From Macrotis lagotis (lineage: Eukaryota; Chordata; Mammalia; Peramelemorphia; Peramelidae), in assembly GCF_037893015.1 (NCBI RefSeq), contig NC_133666.1:653470957-653534956 (forward strand): a stretch of 64,000 bases of DNA, read 5' to 3'. Shown here piece by piece: positions 1-12,556 of this stretch. The notes under the pieces were generated by a model. That model searched no databases, had not been told where the DNA came from, and worked only from the letters and a program-made list of their open reading frames with translations. Position 1 is the first letter of the stretch. Every line of letters starts with the position of its first letter. Position numbers and translations under genes: made by a program.

Positions 1-310
1 GTTTTAGATAGCTACTAGGCAGCTAGGTGATATAGTGGATACAGTCAGATCTGGAATCAGGAAGACCTAAGTTCAAATCTGGTCTCAGATATTTACTAGC
101 TGTGTGACCTTTGGCAAATACTTAACCCAGATTAATTCATATCCAGGGTCATCTCCAATTCAACCTAATTCATATCTGGCCACTGGTCTTAGATGGCTCT
201 TAAGGAGAAAATGAGTCTGATTAACTTCATACAGCATTCCCTTACTTAAATCCAATTCACTTGTGTGTCATAGCATTCACTTTTCTAATGTCATGATCTT
301 CTTCTAGAAT
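1..310 (+). mobile_element. Composite marsupial SINE (tRNA head, LINE-like tail)
   Basis: It starts with a tRNA-derived head (GGCAGCTAGGTGATATAGTGG, then a TTCAAATCTGG B-box-like stretch and TAGCTGTGTGACC). It ends with a LINE-like tail (TCATGATCTTCTTCTAGAATG). The same tail recurs at 1560-1600 and, in reverse, at 15.2, 30.4 and 34.3 kb. The element is partly cut by the window edge. Confidence 0.7.
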
Positions 311-540
311 GAAAGACAAACAAAAAGACAGATACTGCCTTTTATTTAAAGGAAAGTTATAGTTATTCCATACATTCCTATGAAAAAACACTATAAAAAT
401 TTCTCTGTAAATACTATATCTCTCAAATTTTGTTATGTTTTTTCATTGTTGTCATTCTCTTTAATGAAATTATTATTTCTATGATTTGTTCTTTGGTCCA
501 CTCATTCTGAAGGATTAATTTATTTAGTTTCCAATCTTTT

Positions 541-677
541 TTTTGTTGTTTTTGTTTCAAGACAGGATTATGCAATTTACCCAAGTTCATACAACAGTAA
601 ATGTCTGAGACAGGATTTGAACTCAGATCTTCCTGACATCAGGGTCAGTGCTTTATCCACTACACCAAGCTGCTTCC
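541..677 (-). mobile_element. SINE, antisense, old
   Basis: The reverse-complement SINE signature is present: GATTTGAACTCAGATCTTCC followed by TTTATCCACTACACC. A T-rich end lies on the left. Confidence 0.65.
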
Positions 678-697
678 AATCAATTTTTAATAATTTG

Positions 698-853
698 TGT
701 GTTTTTTTTAGTTTTGCAAGGCATATGGGGTTAAGTGGCTTGCCCAAGGCCACACAGCTAGGTAATTATTAAATGTCTGAGGCTGGATTTGAACTCAGGT
801 ACTCCTGACTCTAAGGCTGGTGCTCTATCCACTGTGCCACCTAGCCACCCCCC
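698..853 (-). mobile_element. SINE, antisense
   Basis: This is a near-complete reverse copy: GGCTTGCCCAAGGCCACACA, GATTTGAACTCAGGTACTCC, then CTATCCACTGTGCCACC. Confidence 0.8.
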
Positions 854-1301
854 CCCATCAATTTTTTAATCTATATTTCCATAGTCCTTTATTGAATGTT
901 ATTTTTTATATTATGTATTTTAGGTATATACATTATGATGCCTTAATACATGGGCAGTTTTTGTAGGGGCGCCATGTACAGCTGAGAAAAAGCATTTTTT
1001 ATTTTCAATTAATTTTTAGCAGTCTATCATATCTTAACTTTTCTACAATTTTATTCCTTTCCTTAACTTCTTATTTATTTTATGGTTAGATTATCTAGTT
1101 CTGAAAGGAGAAAACTGAAGTCTCTCATTAATATTATTTTATGATTGATTATTAAATATTATTGAAAATATTTCAGGTATTTTCTTTTGTAACTCATTTA
1201 ACTTGTCCTTTAAGAATTTGGGTGTACACGTGTTTATTATAGCTATGGGGACTTCATTGTCTTTGGTACCTTTTGTTCTTGCTGTTGTTTAAATCAGGAG
1301 G

Positions 1302-1600
1302 GGCAGCTAACTGGTGCAATGGGTTGAGTGCCAGTCCTGAAGTCAGTAAGACTTGAGTTCAAAAGTGGTCTCAGATCCTTACTTGCTCTGTGACCTTGTT
1401 CATAAATCCAGGGCCATCTCCAGTTGTCCTGATTCATATGTGGTCACTGGACCCAGATGACTCTGGAGGAAAAAATGAGGCTGATGATTTAACAGAGAAC
1501 CATCCTTACTCAAATCCAATTTACCTGCTTATCATGGCTCTCCTCCCTGAGGTCATGATCTTCTTTGAAAATGAAGGACAAGCATCATCATGATGGTACT
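1302..1600 (+). mobile_element. Composite SINE (tRNA head, LINE-like tail)
   Basis: The head GGGGCAGCTAACTGGTGCAA is followed by a body with CCAGGGCCATCTCCAG and a tail TCATGATCTTCTTTG...GAAGGACAAG. It belongs to the same family as the element at 1-310. Confidence 0.75.
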
Positions 1601-1839
1601 TTTTGCTCATCTTTTAAAATTAGCTCTATTTCTACTTTTTCTTTGTCTGATATCATATTTGCTACTCCTGCCTTTTATGCCTTAACTAAAGTACCATATA
1701 TTCTGCTCCAGCCCCTTACACATATCTGTTTCAAATATGTTGCTTTTAAACAACACTATCTGATTCTGGTTGCTAATCTATTCTGTCCTGTTTCCATGAG
1801 TTCATCTAGTTTATATTTACTGCTTTCCCTTCTAGTCTA

Positions 1840-1844
<5 letters not shown>

Positions 1845-1905
<61 letters not shown>
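1845..1905. repeat. (CT)n microsatellite
   Basis: This is an uninterrupted CT dinucleotide run of about 60 bp inside the L1 relic. It creates a spurious Leu/Ser-rich reading frame. Confidence 0.95.
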
Positions 1906-1908
<3 letters not shown>

Positions 1909-2284
1909 CCCTCAAAAAATCTGTTTTATTTTTAGTTATTATCTCACTTAATCCAGCCTCCTTTCTATCAGTCCCCTCCTTTGTCTTATGCCTTCCCAAT
2001 TGAGTTCTTTGTTAGATAAGATAGATTTCTATACACAATTGAGTGGGTATGCTATTCTTTCTAAATTAATTTTAAGTAGAGTGAGGTCCAAGCATATTCC
2101 ATATTGTGATTTAAGTTTAACAAAATGGTAAAATGAGGCATATTTTTGTTCAGTATCACATTTAATATCAGGAACATGTCTCCATTTATGTCAAAGACCC
2201 TGAGGAAAGTTTTGTTAAGTAGGTTTTGAGGAGTCCAGAACAAAGAGCAAAAGAGGGTGGATGACAGCATGAATTTAAGGGCAA

Positions 2285-2606
2285 CAGTTTCCATTTGAAT
2301 AACAATTGAACATGGGTCAGTTGACCCCGAGAGATAAGCAAGTGCCATTCTGAAGGGATGGCAATGGCCTCTGTTGCTCTCAGCCAACTGAAAGGTAGTT
2401 AGATCCCTGAATCCCGAGTGGCAGAGGCAGTCATTGTGAGGTATCTAGTAAGGTAACCTGACTGATTTGGAGAAGCTGACGGGAGCTCCAAGGAGACTTC
2501 TCTTTTCTTTGTAAAGGGCAGAGCTGCCCTGGAATGGAACCCTGAGAGAGGGTACCAAGCCTTGGAAAGCATCATGATTCTGGTATTGTCTGGTGAGCTC
2601 AAGCTC
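2285..2606 (+). pseudogene. 28S rRNA fragment (dispersed rRNA pseudogene)
   Basis: The stretch matches, from memory, an internal segment of vertebrate 28S rRNA. That segment runs from TTGAACATGGGTCAG through TCTCTTTTCTTTGT...AAGGGCAG, CCTGGAATGG, GAGAGAGGG and GCCTTGGAAAGC to GGTGAGCTC. Order and spacing are kept across about 320 bp. Most differences are C-to-T or G-to-A at former CpG sites, as expected for an old silent copy. It covers only a small part of the roughly 5-kb rRNA, so it cannot function as rRNA. The right end abuts an antisense LINE 3' end; the 220 bp on the left were not recognised. A LINE-driven insertion is likely, but no poly(A) or clear target duplication was seen. Confidence 0.85.
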
Positions 2607-2609
2607 TGG

Positions 2610-3010
2610 GGAGTGATTGGTTTTTGCCCTTTGATAGCAAAGAAGACCAAAATGATATCACTGTGTTAGAGATGAGTTACAGTATACCCAACTATGTCTG
2701 ATTAGACCAATATGAGCTCAGAATGCTCTGTACAGGTTGGGTACAAATAATCCATGTGAACACTTGGGGTGGTTACTCTAAACTTAAGTATATTGCCTTT
2801 CCTTTGAGTTACTTCACTTCTACCTTCCTCATGGAACACAGTCCCCTTTCTGATGAAGGTATGCCATGCTGAGTGGTCCTGTGCCGGTGTCTCCCATGCT
2901 GCACAATCTGGGGAGTATCCTAACAATGGAGCAGTGTAGCCCTGTGAATGGCAAATTGACATTGTTCTACTATTTGAAGGTCTGAAAGGAAAAACCAGAC
3001 TGATGATTAG
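2610..3010 (-). mobile_element. RTE-like LINE, 3' end fragment
   Basis: This is close kin of the 32640-33100 segment. Both share GACCAATATGAGCTC, the GGTGGTCCTGTGC-like motif and GTGTCTCCCAT in the same order. It is the 3' end of the same LINE family, truncated at its 5' side. Confidence 0.6.
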
Positions 3011-3837
3011 TCCCATGAGAGACAGGTTTGGTTTAGCCCTATTGTCCCAGCCCAAAGTTGCTGAAATGTCATGAGTCACCATCTTGTTATCAGATATCAC
3101 ATACTGATACTTTGCCCAGTGTTGATAATAGCACCAAGGTGCCTTGCTGACACAGGAAGAAGAGAAACCAACTCAAAGGCAAATTAGGCCATGTGGTGAA
3201 ATGATTCTGGTAAAGGCAAATAAGGCTGTCTTTGCACAACATTCCCCTCACTATAATAAACATGATTGTGCAAGTATGATGACATGATTGTCTTCAATTG
3301 TGAAGGACCAACATCATTATCTTGAAGGGCAACATGATTGATTAGAGAGCCAAGGAGCAGGAAGCAGCATGATTGGTTGAAAGTTTGGTAATGGGGGCTA
3401 GCAATGATCCCCTCCCCTCCCCTCTTATTGTTTAAGTCCAGGTTCAAGATAGAAGTCTAGACATGCAAACAGCAAACTAGACATCTTTGAATGATAGTGT
3501 AGTGGCATAAAGATTTTTGTTCTGACTCCCTTTCTTTCCACTTATTTTTTCCAATGTCAGCTTCCTTGAGGCAAGAATATACCAAGAGAGCTGGATTTTT
3601 AAACATAATCCATTACAGGTCGGCTAAATCTCTGAACCAAGTTCAGAGACAAAGAAACATGGCTTAAGAAATTAAAGTAATTAAAAGCAGTTGCACAATA
3701 AAATCAACTAATTACAAACAATCAGTAAGAAAACAATTCAAAAACAATCTGAATCTCACCCACTATCCCACCTCATTTCCCCCTCTATTGTAAAAATTCT
3801 TCCTTATATGCCCCCCCCCCTTTTTTCGGCGGGGAAT
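3011..3837. other. Gene-free stretch with one repeat
   Basis: About 3190-3312 is an inverted relative of 25340-25490. Shared parts include GCACAACATTCCCCTC, ATAATAAACATGATT and the paired text around ATCATGTCATCATA. The rest (3313-3837) shows no recognisable gene. It ends in C- and T-rich runs at 3812-3830. Confidence 0.5.
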
Positions 3838-4789
3838 TATTTATTTATTTATTTTCCCAACTTCAATCATTTTTTTCAAGGTTTTGAGTTTTACATTTTT
3901 CTCCCTCTCTCTTTTCTCTTCGCTCCCCCCAACATAATGTGATCTAATATAGGCTATACTTGTATAACCATGCTAAACAAAGATCCATATTAATCATATT
4001 GTGAAAGAAGATTCAAATAAAAATGGAAAAAAATTAGAGAGAAAAAACCATAATACCTAAGGCGGTTTTTAAAAATTGAAGACAGTAAGCTTCGGTATGT
4101 ATTTCAACTCTGGATATGTTTTAGAATTATTTTTGATTATTACGCTGCTGAAATGAACAAGTTCATCAGAATTGCTGTCAGTGTGTATAATGTTGTTCTG
4201 GTTATGTTCACTTCACTTAGCATTAGTTCATGAAAGTCTTTTCAGGTTATTTTGAAATCCCATCTCTCATAATTTGTTGTAGAACATTAGTGTTCCATTA
4301 CATTTATATGCCACAATTTGTTCAGCATTCCTCAATTGATGGGTACCCCCTCAATTTCTAATTTTTTGCCACTACAAAAAAGATGATATAAATATTTTTA
4401 TATATGTGGGGTTTTTTTAATCCTTTTTTGTGATCTCTTTGGGATACAGACCTAGTAGTGGCATTGTTGGATCAAATGACATGCACAGTTTTATTGTCCT
4501 TTGGGCATAATTCCAAACTGCTCTCCAGAAAGGCTGGATCAATTCACAACTCCACCAATAATACCTTCATGTCCCACTTTTTCCACATCCCCTCCAACAC
4601 TGATCATTTTCCTTTTTATTCATATCAGTCTTATAGGTGTGAGATGGTACCTCAGAGTTGTTTTAATATTCATTTATCTAATAAATAATGATATAGAGTA
4701 TTCTTCATATGACTATAGATAGCATTATTTGAGAATTGCCTTTTAATATTCTTTGACCATTTATGAATTGGGAAATGATTTGTCTTGCC
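3838..4789 (-). mobile_element. L1 ORF2 C-terminal and 3' UTR fragment
   Basis: The reverse strand reads as the classic L1 ORF2 end. Conceptual words similar to [15 protein letters not shown] and FDPTMPLLGLYPKE lie around 4440-4560. The 3' UTR lies at 3840-4100. ORF2 remains only from a segment similar to NNPIKKW onward; endonuclease and reverse transcriptase are absent. Confidence 0.8.
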
Positions 4790-6828
4790 TTTTTTAATTG
4801 AGATAATTTCCCCATTCCTTCCTCTCCCTTGCCCCTTTTCTCAATGCATCTCTATTTTTCTCATCCCTTCACTTTTATTACCTCAACCTATTAGAGTCAA
4901 CTTACAATTACCTCTTTCTATGAATACACTTTCTAACTCCTCTAATAAAAAAAAACTTCTTAGGAGTATCATCTTCTCAAGGTAAGAATATAAACAGTGT
5001 AACATTATTGAGTCTTTTGTGATTTCTCTTTCATGTCTACCTTTAATGCTTCTCTCAAGTCTTGTATGTTTTTGTATCAATTTTTTTATTCAGTTCTGGT
5101 CATATCATCAGGAATCCTTGAAAGTCATCTATTTCATTAAAAATCCATTTCCCCCCCCCCCCGAAGGATCCCATTCAGTTCTGTTGGATAGGTGCCTTCT
5201 GGAATATCATATTCTAAACCTCCCACTATTTTAGCATGGAAGCTTCCAAATCTTGTGTAATCCTGACCATGACTCCATGATATTTGAATTATTTCTTTCT
5301 GGCAGTTTGACATACTTTATTATTTATCTGGGAGCTTTGGAATTTGGCAATAATATTTCTGGGAGTTTTCATTTTGAGATTTCTTTCAGGAGACAATCAG
5401 TGGATTTTTCAATTTCTATTTTATCTTCTTGTTCTAAAATATTGGGACAGTTTTCCATAATAAAATATGGTGGGTGGTGGCCCAAATCAGTTGTTTTTCA
5501 TTATTTTGATAATGTTTGATTGATTCTTTTGTCTTTTTTTAGGTTTTTGCAAGGGAATGGTGTTAAGTACCTTGCCCAAGGCCACACAGCTAGGTAATTG
5601 TTAAGCATCTGAGGTCAGATTTGAACTCAGGCCCTACTGACTCCAGGGCAGGTGCTCTAGCCACTGCACCACCTAACCACCCCTGTTTGATTTTTACTGT
5701 CCTATGGACTTATTAGATCCTACTTGTCCAATTCTTCTTTTTAAGAGGGTCTTTTCTTCAATGAATTTTTATGTCTCTTTTGACCAATTCAGTTTTTAAT
5801 TTGACGAATTCAGTTTTCTTCAATATTTATATTCCCCTTTTAGCAAGCTGTTGACTCTCTTTTTTGGTAATTTTCTTGTATCATTCTCATTTCTTTCCTT
5901 TACTTTGCTTATTTGATTTTTGAAATCCTTTTTGACTTCTTCCAGGAATTCTTCCTTTGGACTTGTGTCCAATTAGTTTTTTTCTTTAAGTCTTTACTTA
6001 TAATTATTTTGACATCATGTTTTCTTCGGAGTTTGTGTCTTGATCTTCCTTGTCACTATAGTATCTTTTTATGATCAGGTTCCTTTTTTGTTGTTGTTGT
6101 TTGATTATTTTCCCAGACTATTTCTTGACTTTGAACTTTATGTTACAGTTGGACTCTGCTCAGAGGATGGAGATGGCACTACCCCAAGCTTTAGGTTTTT
6201 TATGCTGCTGTTTTCAGAACTTGTTTTTGGTGTTTCCAAAGTATCATGATCCAAAGAGAAATGTGACCACAGCTCTCATGGTCTAGTTCTGATAGAATCT
6301 TGCTCCCCTACACCTGAAAGTGCTAGTATTCCTATTGGTCCTGGAACTGTGACCAGGTTTCCTGCTCTCCCACAGCTCTAAGTGTTATTGCTCCTCTTGA
6401 CTCTGGACTGTTAGTTGCCTGGGCCCCTGTTCCCCTGGGGCTACAAGTCCTACTTCTTTCCATTGTGGATCTGCATATAGGTAATGCAATAGGTAATGCA
6501 ACAGTACCTAGAATCAAGGGCCAACAAAGGGTCTCTGATAATCTTTTTCTGATCAGCTGTCTGATCTGCTACCCTTTCCTCTGAGCTGAGATCTCACCTG
6601 CTGCTTGTATTGTAACTGCTTAGTTTATACCCCAGGTCAACTACCACCCTTATGTCACAGAGTACTCCTGATAACCTCCTAAGTTATTTAGGGCTGAAAA
6701 AATGTTTCATTCTAACCTTTTGTTGACTACTGCTCCAGTGTTCAATTCATGGTGCTAATTTTAAAGTTTTTTAGAGGGAATATTGTGAGAGTTCAGCTGA
6801 GTTGCTGCCTATATGCTGCCATTTTGTC
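4790..6828 (-). mobile_element. HAL1/L1-type LINE with ORF1 only
   Basis: This is a decayed L1-type ORF1 on the minus strand, with RNA-binding-domain text around 5230-5460 parallel to the better copy at 44.6-44.8 kb. A 5' UTR follows, ending near 6828 in the motif GCCATTTTGTCTC (reverse of GAGACAAAATGGC). Downstream of ORF1 comes a purine-rich 3' region (reverse of 4790-5080), as in ORF1-only HAL1 elements. A SINE is nested at 5530-5686. Confidence 0.65.
5530..5686 (-). mobile_element. SINE nested in HAL1-like LINE
   Basis: The reverse SINE signature TTGCCCAAGGCCACACAGCT, GATTTGAACTCAGGCC and CCACTGCACCACC interrupts the antisense ORF1. Confidence 0.8.
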
Positions 6829-7309
6829 TCTTTCTCTTCGCTATGGCAGTTTATACTTCCAATTCTACAAGGATATGATGTTATCTTGCAATGTTATGGT
6901 GTTTTTCTTTGCTGCTTTCTTGGGATGTTTTCCTTTGAATTTTTTGTCCATTCATATCATGACCAACAATGGGTATTGCTCTTTGTTATCAGCTTCACTT
7001 CTAGGGTTCATTTGCTGCTTATTTCAATTCCTGTCTGTTAGAACAAAGTAGACAATAAAGCATCTTTAATAAGGAAAATCTGACACATATTTACTTATGA
7101 CTAGAATTTATGAGTCACTAGAGAAGAGACTTATGAATAAAGTCAGGCAGAGTGCTTCTAGATACAGATTAATTTTTTCTTTTAATTCCTCAAATCTGTA
7201 GCTGCATTCTAAATTATTGTCCTAAGTAAATAATTGATTTAGAATTAGAAGTTCCTAGTCTCTTTTCTGGCTTAACTCTCAAATGAATTTGAATCAGGAC
7301 AGATAATAA

Positions 7310-8319
7310 TAACTAACCTGTAGTGGAGGGGATTGTGTAACTCAATGAAACTATGAGCTATGCCATACAGGATTACCCAAGATAGAAGGTCATAGTGGAG
7401 AGTTCTGACAAAAGGTAATTCACTGAAGAAGGAAATGGGAAACCACTCCAGTATCTTTGCCAAGAAAACCTCATGGACAGTGTTAAAATGTTAAAAGATG
7501 AGACCCTCAGACTGGAAAGGGTTCAACATGTTGTTGGGGAAGAATGAAGGATAGGTACATGTAGCTCTAGAACTAATGAAAGCAACTGGGCCAAAGCTGA
7601 AATGAAGCTCAGCTGTAGATGTATCTGATGATGCAAGAAAAGTCTGGTCAATTAAGTTGAATATTGCATGAACATGGAATGTAAGATCTATGAATCAAGC
7701 TAAGCTGGTACAGTTCAAACAGGAAACGGAAAGATTAAACCATAACATCTTGGGTGTCAGAGAACTTATTAATTCAAGTGGGCAAGAATTCCTTAGAAGA
7801 AATGGAGATGCCCTCATAGTCAATAAGAGGGTGAGAAAAGCAGTACTGAGATCTAATTTCAAAAATAACAAAATTATATCTAATCCAAGTAAAACTATTC
7901 ATTGTCAAAGTAATAAAAGTCTATGCTTCCACCACTGATGCCTAAGATGTTAAAGTCTTACAGACTTACAGAATTTTATAGATAAAGTCAAATAACATTA
8001 TCCCCCCAAAGTTGTCACATTCATCTTAGGGAATTGGAATGCTAATGTAGTAAATTAAAAGATAACTGGAATAACAGGCAAACTTGGTCTTAGAATATAA
8101 AATGAATCAAGGAAGAAACTAATAAAATTTTTGTGAAGATAACTCACTGGTCATAGCAAACACTCTTTTACAACAACATAAAACGGTGACTCTACACATG
8201 GGTATTAGCAGATGGTCAATATCAAAATGTCACAATTAAAATTTCTAGAGGCAAAGTTTTCTGGTATTAAAATCAATTTATTAATTAGGATGACCAGTAA
8301 TCAATACATTGATGACCAG

Positions 8320-8378
<59 letters not shown>

Positions 8379-11000
8379 TAAAAATATTAAGGTAGATCCT
8401 TCACCAGTATAATAAATTCAGATCTGTTTCCCTAATAGCAAATTACTGGGAACTCCCCTGACCAGAGAAAAGCAACTCTGGATTGATGTATATTAAATGA
8501 GGAGGTGAGCTAAGAGCTCTCAACTATTCCTGAGTACTTATTTTTGGTGGAAGGAAGTCAGCTGAGAATGTGATCAGGTTATGAGTTTTGAGCCTTCTTT
8601 AGCAATTTGGGCACCCTATTTGAATATTTCTGGCTTGGTTCTTCTTCAAGCCAGGGTACCCCAAACTCTGATGAAGGGACTAAGCATGCATAAGTCTGTT
8701 TGTGGTGGGGTACAGCCCAGACTAGTTAATAAGCAAATACTTTGGGGCCCATATTATTAGGTCATGCCCATCAGAGACTGACTGGTCTTTTCAGGAATGG
8801 GAGCTTGACAAAAATAGGAGAAAAAAATGGATCACAAAGTAATAATTGGTTATTAATATAATAGTACAAAATTAATTTCCCTCATTAATCAGATCGATAT
8901 TTTGCATCAAAAAGAGAAGAAGCTCTATATATAGTCAGTTAAAATAAGACCTAGAGGTGCATGTATCCCAAATAATGAACTTCTTATTGTAAAATTCAGA
9001 TTTCAATTGAAGAAATGAGGAAAACCATCAGACCTTATAGATGTGATATAAACAGCTTCCCTCATGAATTAGGCATGGAAAAAATAAATAGATCTAATGG
9101 ATTAGATCTCTGGTAGATGGAGTGTCTGAAGAAATATGGACAGAAGTTCACAATATTGTATAGAAAGCAACAACAAAAAAAATTCCAAAGAAAAAAGAGA
9201 AAGAAAGCAAAATGGCTATCTGACCAACGTGTTACAAGTAGCTAAGAAAATAAAGTGAAAGTAGAAGAGAAAAGAAAAGATTTGTTCATCTAAAGCAGAA
9301 TTTCAGAGAACACCAAGGAGAGATAAAAAATATTTTCTTAATGAACAGTGCAAAAGAATAGAAGAAAACAATAGAATGAAAAAGATAAACGATCTCTTCT
9401 AGAAAATGAAACATTAAGGAAGTGTAACATGCAAAAATGGGCTTGATAAAGACAAACATGGTAGGGACTTAAGTAAAAGAGATGAAGAAGAGGAGGCAAA
9501 AATGTCTAAAAGAAAGAATCTTAACATCAAGGATAATCATGGTGATGGGGTTACTGATCTAGACTCAGACATCCTAGAAAATGCATACAAGTGGACCTTA
9601 GGAAGTATTGCTAGAAGTGACAGAATTCCAACTGAAATATTTTTAAAAACCCTAAAAGATGATGCTGTTAAAGTATTACACTCAATTTTCACACCAGTTT
9701 GGAAAATGCAACAGTGACCAGTGCATTGAAAAAGATCAGGAAAAGATCCTATAAAAGGTCAATGCCTAGGAATGTTCAGATGACCAAACAATTGTATTAA
9801 TTTCAAATTCTAGCTTATGCTGATGACTTTGCAAACTGGGCTTCAATAATATGGGAACTGAGAATTACCAAAAGAACAGACTGGTTTTCAAAGAGGCAGA
9901 GGAACAAGAGATCAAATTGGCAATATTTGTAGGATTAGGGTGAAAGAAAGGGAGTTCCAGAAAACACATCTATGACTGCTCCATTGACTCCACCAAAGCC
10001 TATGTGGATCCTCAAGGAGATAGGTGTGCCAGATAATCTTATTTGTCACTGAGGAATGTGTATGTGGGTCAAGAAGTAGTAGTTAGAATCAAACATGGAA
10101 CAACTGATTGGTTTAAGATTGTGAAAGTACTATGACAAGGCTGTCTATTGCCACCTTATTTATTTAACTTATATACACAAGACATCATGTAAATTGCCAG
10201 ATTAGATAACTCAAATGTGAGAATTAAACTTGCTGGAGAAATATCAGCCATCTCAGGATATGCATATGCTACCACTCTGATGTCAGAAAGTGAAGAATAA
10301 TTAAGAAGCCTCTTGATGAGGGTGGAAGAGGAGAGTATAAAAACTGGTTTGAAGCTTAACATAAATCCCAAACCCAAGATTTTGATAACTAATCCCATGA
10401 TTTCCTAGCAAATAGAGGAAGAAGTGGAAGCAATATCAGGTTTTATATTCTTGAACTCAAAGATAGCTGCAGGCATGAAATCAAAAGACACTTGCTCCTT
10501 GGAAGGAAAGCTCTGGCATATCTGGACAGACTAGAAAACACAGACATTACCTTGCTGACAAAGGACTGTATAGTCAAAATTATGTTTTCTTCAACAGCAA
10601 TGATTGGCCATGAGTGTTGGACTATAAGGAAAATTTGAGTGTCACAGAGTTAACACTTTTGAATAGAGGTGCTAGAGAAGATTTTTGAGAGTACCTTGGA
10701 TAGCAAGGAGATCAATTCAGTCAGTACTTAAAAAATCAACTAAAGCTTTTCACTGGAAGGTCAAATACTATAAATAAAGTATAAATACTTTGGTCACATA
10801 ATTAGAAGACAGGAATCATTGGAAAAGATTCTAATACTGGGAAAAATTGAAGGCAAAAGGAGAAGAGGATGGCAGAGGATTGAGATAGGAAGCAAAGAAA
10901 TGAGCTTCAACAAACTTTAAGAGATAGTGGAGGATAGAAGGACCTGATGTCCTATCGATGAGGTCATGAAGAGTTGGACATGACTGAACAATAACCCAAA
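7310..11000 (+). mobile_element. BovB/RTE LINE, long but heavily mutated
   Basis: The 5' leader contains GGAAACCACTCCAGTATC and GACCCTCAGACTGGAAAG. The endonuclease start reads like W-N-V-R-S-M-N-Q near 7672-7700. A middle frame at 9560-9715 contains an ILENAYKWTLGSI-like segment and a KTLKDDAVKVLHSI-like segment. Reverse-transcriptase text follows at 9880-10420. The 3' end GAGTTGGACATGACTGAACA at 10972-10991 is typical of BovB. Stops and frameshifts are abundant, so no ORF survives. A (CT)n tract is embedded at 8324-8373. Confidence 0.85.
8324..8373. repeat. (CT)n microsatellite
   Basis: This is a pure CT run inside the BovB relic. Confidence 0.95.
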
Positions 11001-11009
11001 ACCCTATTT

Positions 11010-11242
11010 ATATTATACTTAGTAAGTGCTAGACATTGGTTAATTATATGTTTTATCCTCAAAACAACCCTGGGAGATGAATTTTGTTATGATTCCCAGT
11101 TTACAAATGGGGAAACTTAAGCAAGCAGAGATTAAAGGATTTGCCTTATCGTATAGTTAATAATCTATCAGAGACCAGATTTGAATTTAGGTTTTCCCAA
11201 ATCTATACCCAGTGCTCTATCCACTGTGTCACCTAACTGTTC
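11010..11242 (-). mobile_element. MIR/MAR1-type SINE, antisense
   Basis: Reverse signatures are present: TCCTCAAAACAACCCTGGGA, CCCAGTTTACAAATGGGGAAAC, a GATTTGAA box and CTCTATCCACTGTGTCACC. Confidence 0.7.
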
Positions 11243-11980
11243 AACAAAAGTTCAGTAAAGGAGGTAAGGTCAATGTCTCCCACCTTTCTGGTCCAAATTT
11301 TTTTTTCATTGCTTATCTTTCAGCAGCAGCCCTTTCCCCTCCCTTTAATTTTGGTACTATAATTTGGCTAGTCCAAAAGAAAAAGAAAAATCAATAAAAA
11401 TCACCACTCTTTTTCTACATTCTTTGCCCCCCCAATTTTTTAATCATCACATTACATAAACTACATTTTAACATTAATTTTTCAAAATGGACACAAAATT
11501 TCATTAGTGTGGCCAAATCCTGGTAAGGAAGTTCTACAAAGGCAAATCAGCATAGTTTTAGAGAGTTGTCTGGAGGCACTTACTGAGACATTAAATCAGA
11601 TGGCCAGGGTCACATAGCCAGGATGTGAGGGAAGTCAGATTTGAAGCCAGTCAGTCCTGATCACTATTTACTAGACCATTTATCCTGTCATCCATTGCAA
11701 GACAACAATTGACATATAATCTCATTACGGGAAATGGTATTCACATCAGATTCCAAGTAGTGCTTGGAAAAACATACACACATACATACATGCATCTACT
11801 ATTACAACTCAAAGAGAAAGAATAACAGTAATAACAAAACAGCATATAATAATAAGTTTGGTTTTGAAAAGGAGATGTGAAAATAGACTTCCTTCTGTCT
11901 TAGCATAGGCAGGAGACTATGACTGTGGGGCACTGCATACATTGCCAGCTGGGGAAGTGTTCTCTGATATTATTGAAATG
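11243..11980. other. Gene-free stretch
   Basis: No gene is seen. About 11560-11690 looks like a decayed antisense SINE (GGTCACATAGCCAGGATGTG, GATTTGAAGCCAG). The remainder is AT-rich with no identifiable structure. Confidence 0.4.
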
Positions 11981-12266
11981 CTTCTCTCTCTTTCCCCCTC
12001 CTTTCCTCACTTTTCCCTTCTTTTTCTCCCTTTCTCTTCCTGCTCCCTTCCCTTCTTTCTCTCCCCCTCCCTTCCTCTATTTCTCTCCCTTTCCCTTCCC
12101 TCCTTCCTCCCTCCCCTCTCCTTCTTCCCTTGTCTCTCTCCTTCCCTTCCTTTCCCTTTCTGCCCTCTCTCCCTTTCTCCTTTCCCTACCTATCCCTCTT
12201 TCACCCACTTTTCCTTTCATCCCTCCTTTCTCTTTATTCATCTTTTCCCCTGACCTCCCCCTTTTT
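11981..12266. repeat. Long polypyrimidine tract
   Basis: About 285 bp is almost entirely C and T on the plus strand (CTTCC, CCCTTT and CTCT blocks), with only scattered A or G. It is not a simple dinucleotide repeat. It produces spurious Ser/Pro/Leu/Phe-rich frames. Confidence 0.9.
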
Positions 12267-12503
12267 AGTATTTTTTTGTTATAAGAGGTGGTTATTCAGA
12301 TAGAGAATATATTGGGGAAATAAAAGTCATGTGAAAACAAAATATATAAACAGAAAGTTTAAAATAAAGAACTATTGCATGCATCTTGCATAGGTACAAG
12401 TGACAAACACTTTGCACATCATCAGTAGCATGATTAAATTAAGAACAAAGATTTCAGGGCAATACCAAAGCCAGAACAACACATCTGTTGAGAAAGCGAA
12501 ACT

Positions 12504-12509
<6 letters not shown>

Positions 12510-12556
<47 letters not shown>

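Larger units (their letters stand above)
311..2060 (-). mobile_element. L1 ORF2 relic, interrupted by SINEs
   Basis: The plus-strand text between the SINEs (about 400-540, 854-1300 and 1600-2050) reads as antisense of a marsupial L1 ORF2. Examples are ATTCTGCTCCAGCCCC and CTACTCCTGCCTTTTATG, which belong to a well-known L1 stretch. It is strongly decayed, with no usable frame. Family assignment rests on pattern recall. Three SINEs and a (CT)n tract interrupt it. Confidence 0.5.

Noticed and set aside
1565-1951. Ser/Leu-rich 128-codon frame
   Set aside because: Created by the (CT)n run within an antisense L1 relic; not a gene.
2061-3100. Minus-strand frames of 83-132 codons
   Set aside because: They overlap the 28S rRNA fragment and an RTE-like LINE end, so they are shadow frames.
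11919-12284. Two overlapping Ser/Pro/Phe/Leu-rich frames
   Set aside because: They are translations of the polypyrimidine tract, open because C/T-only DNA contains no stop codons.
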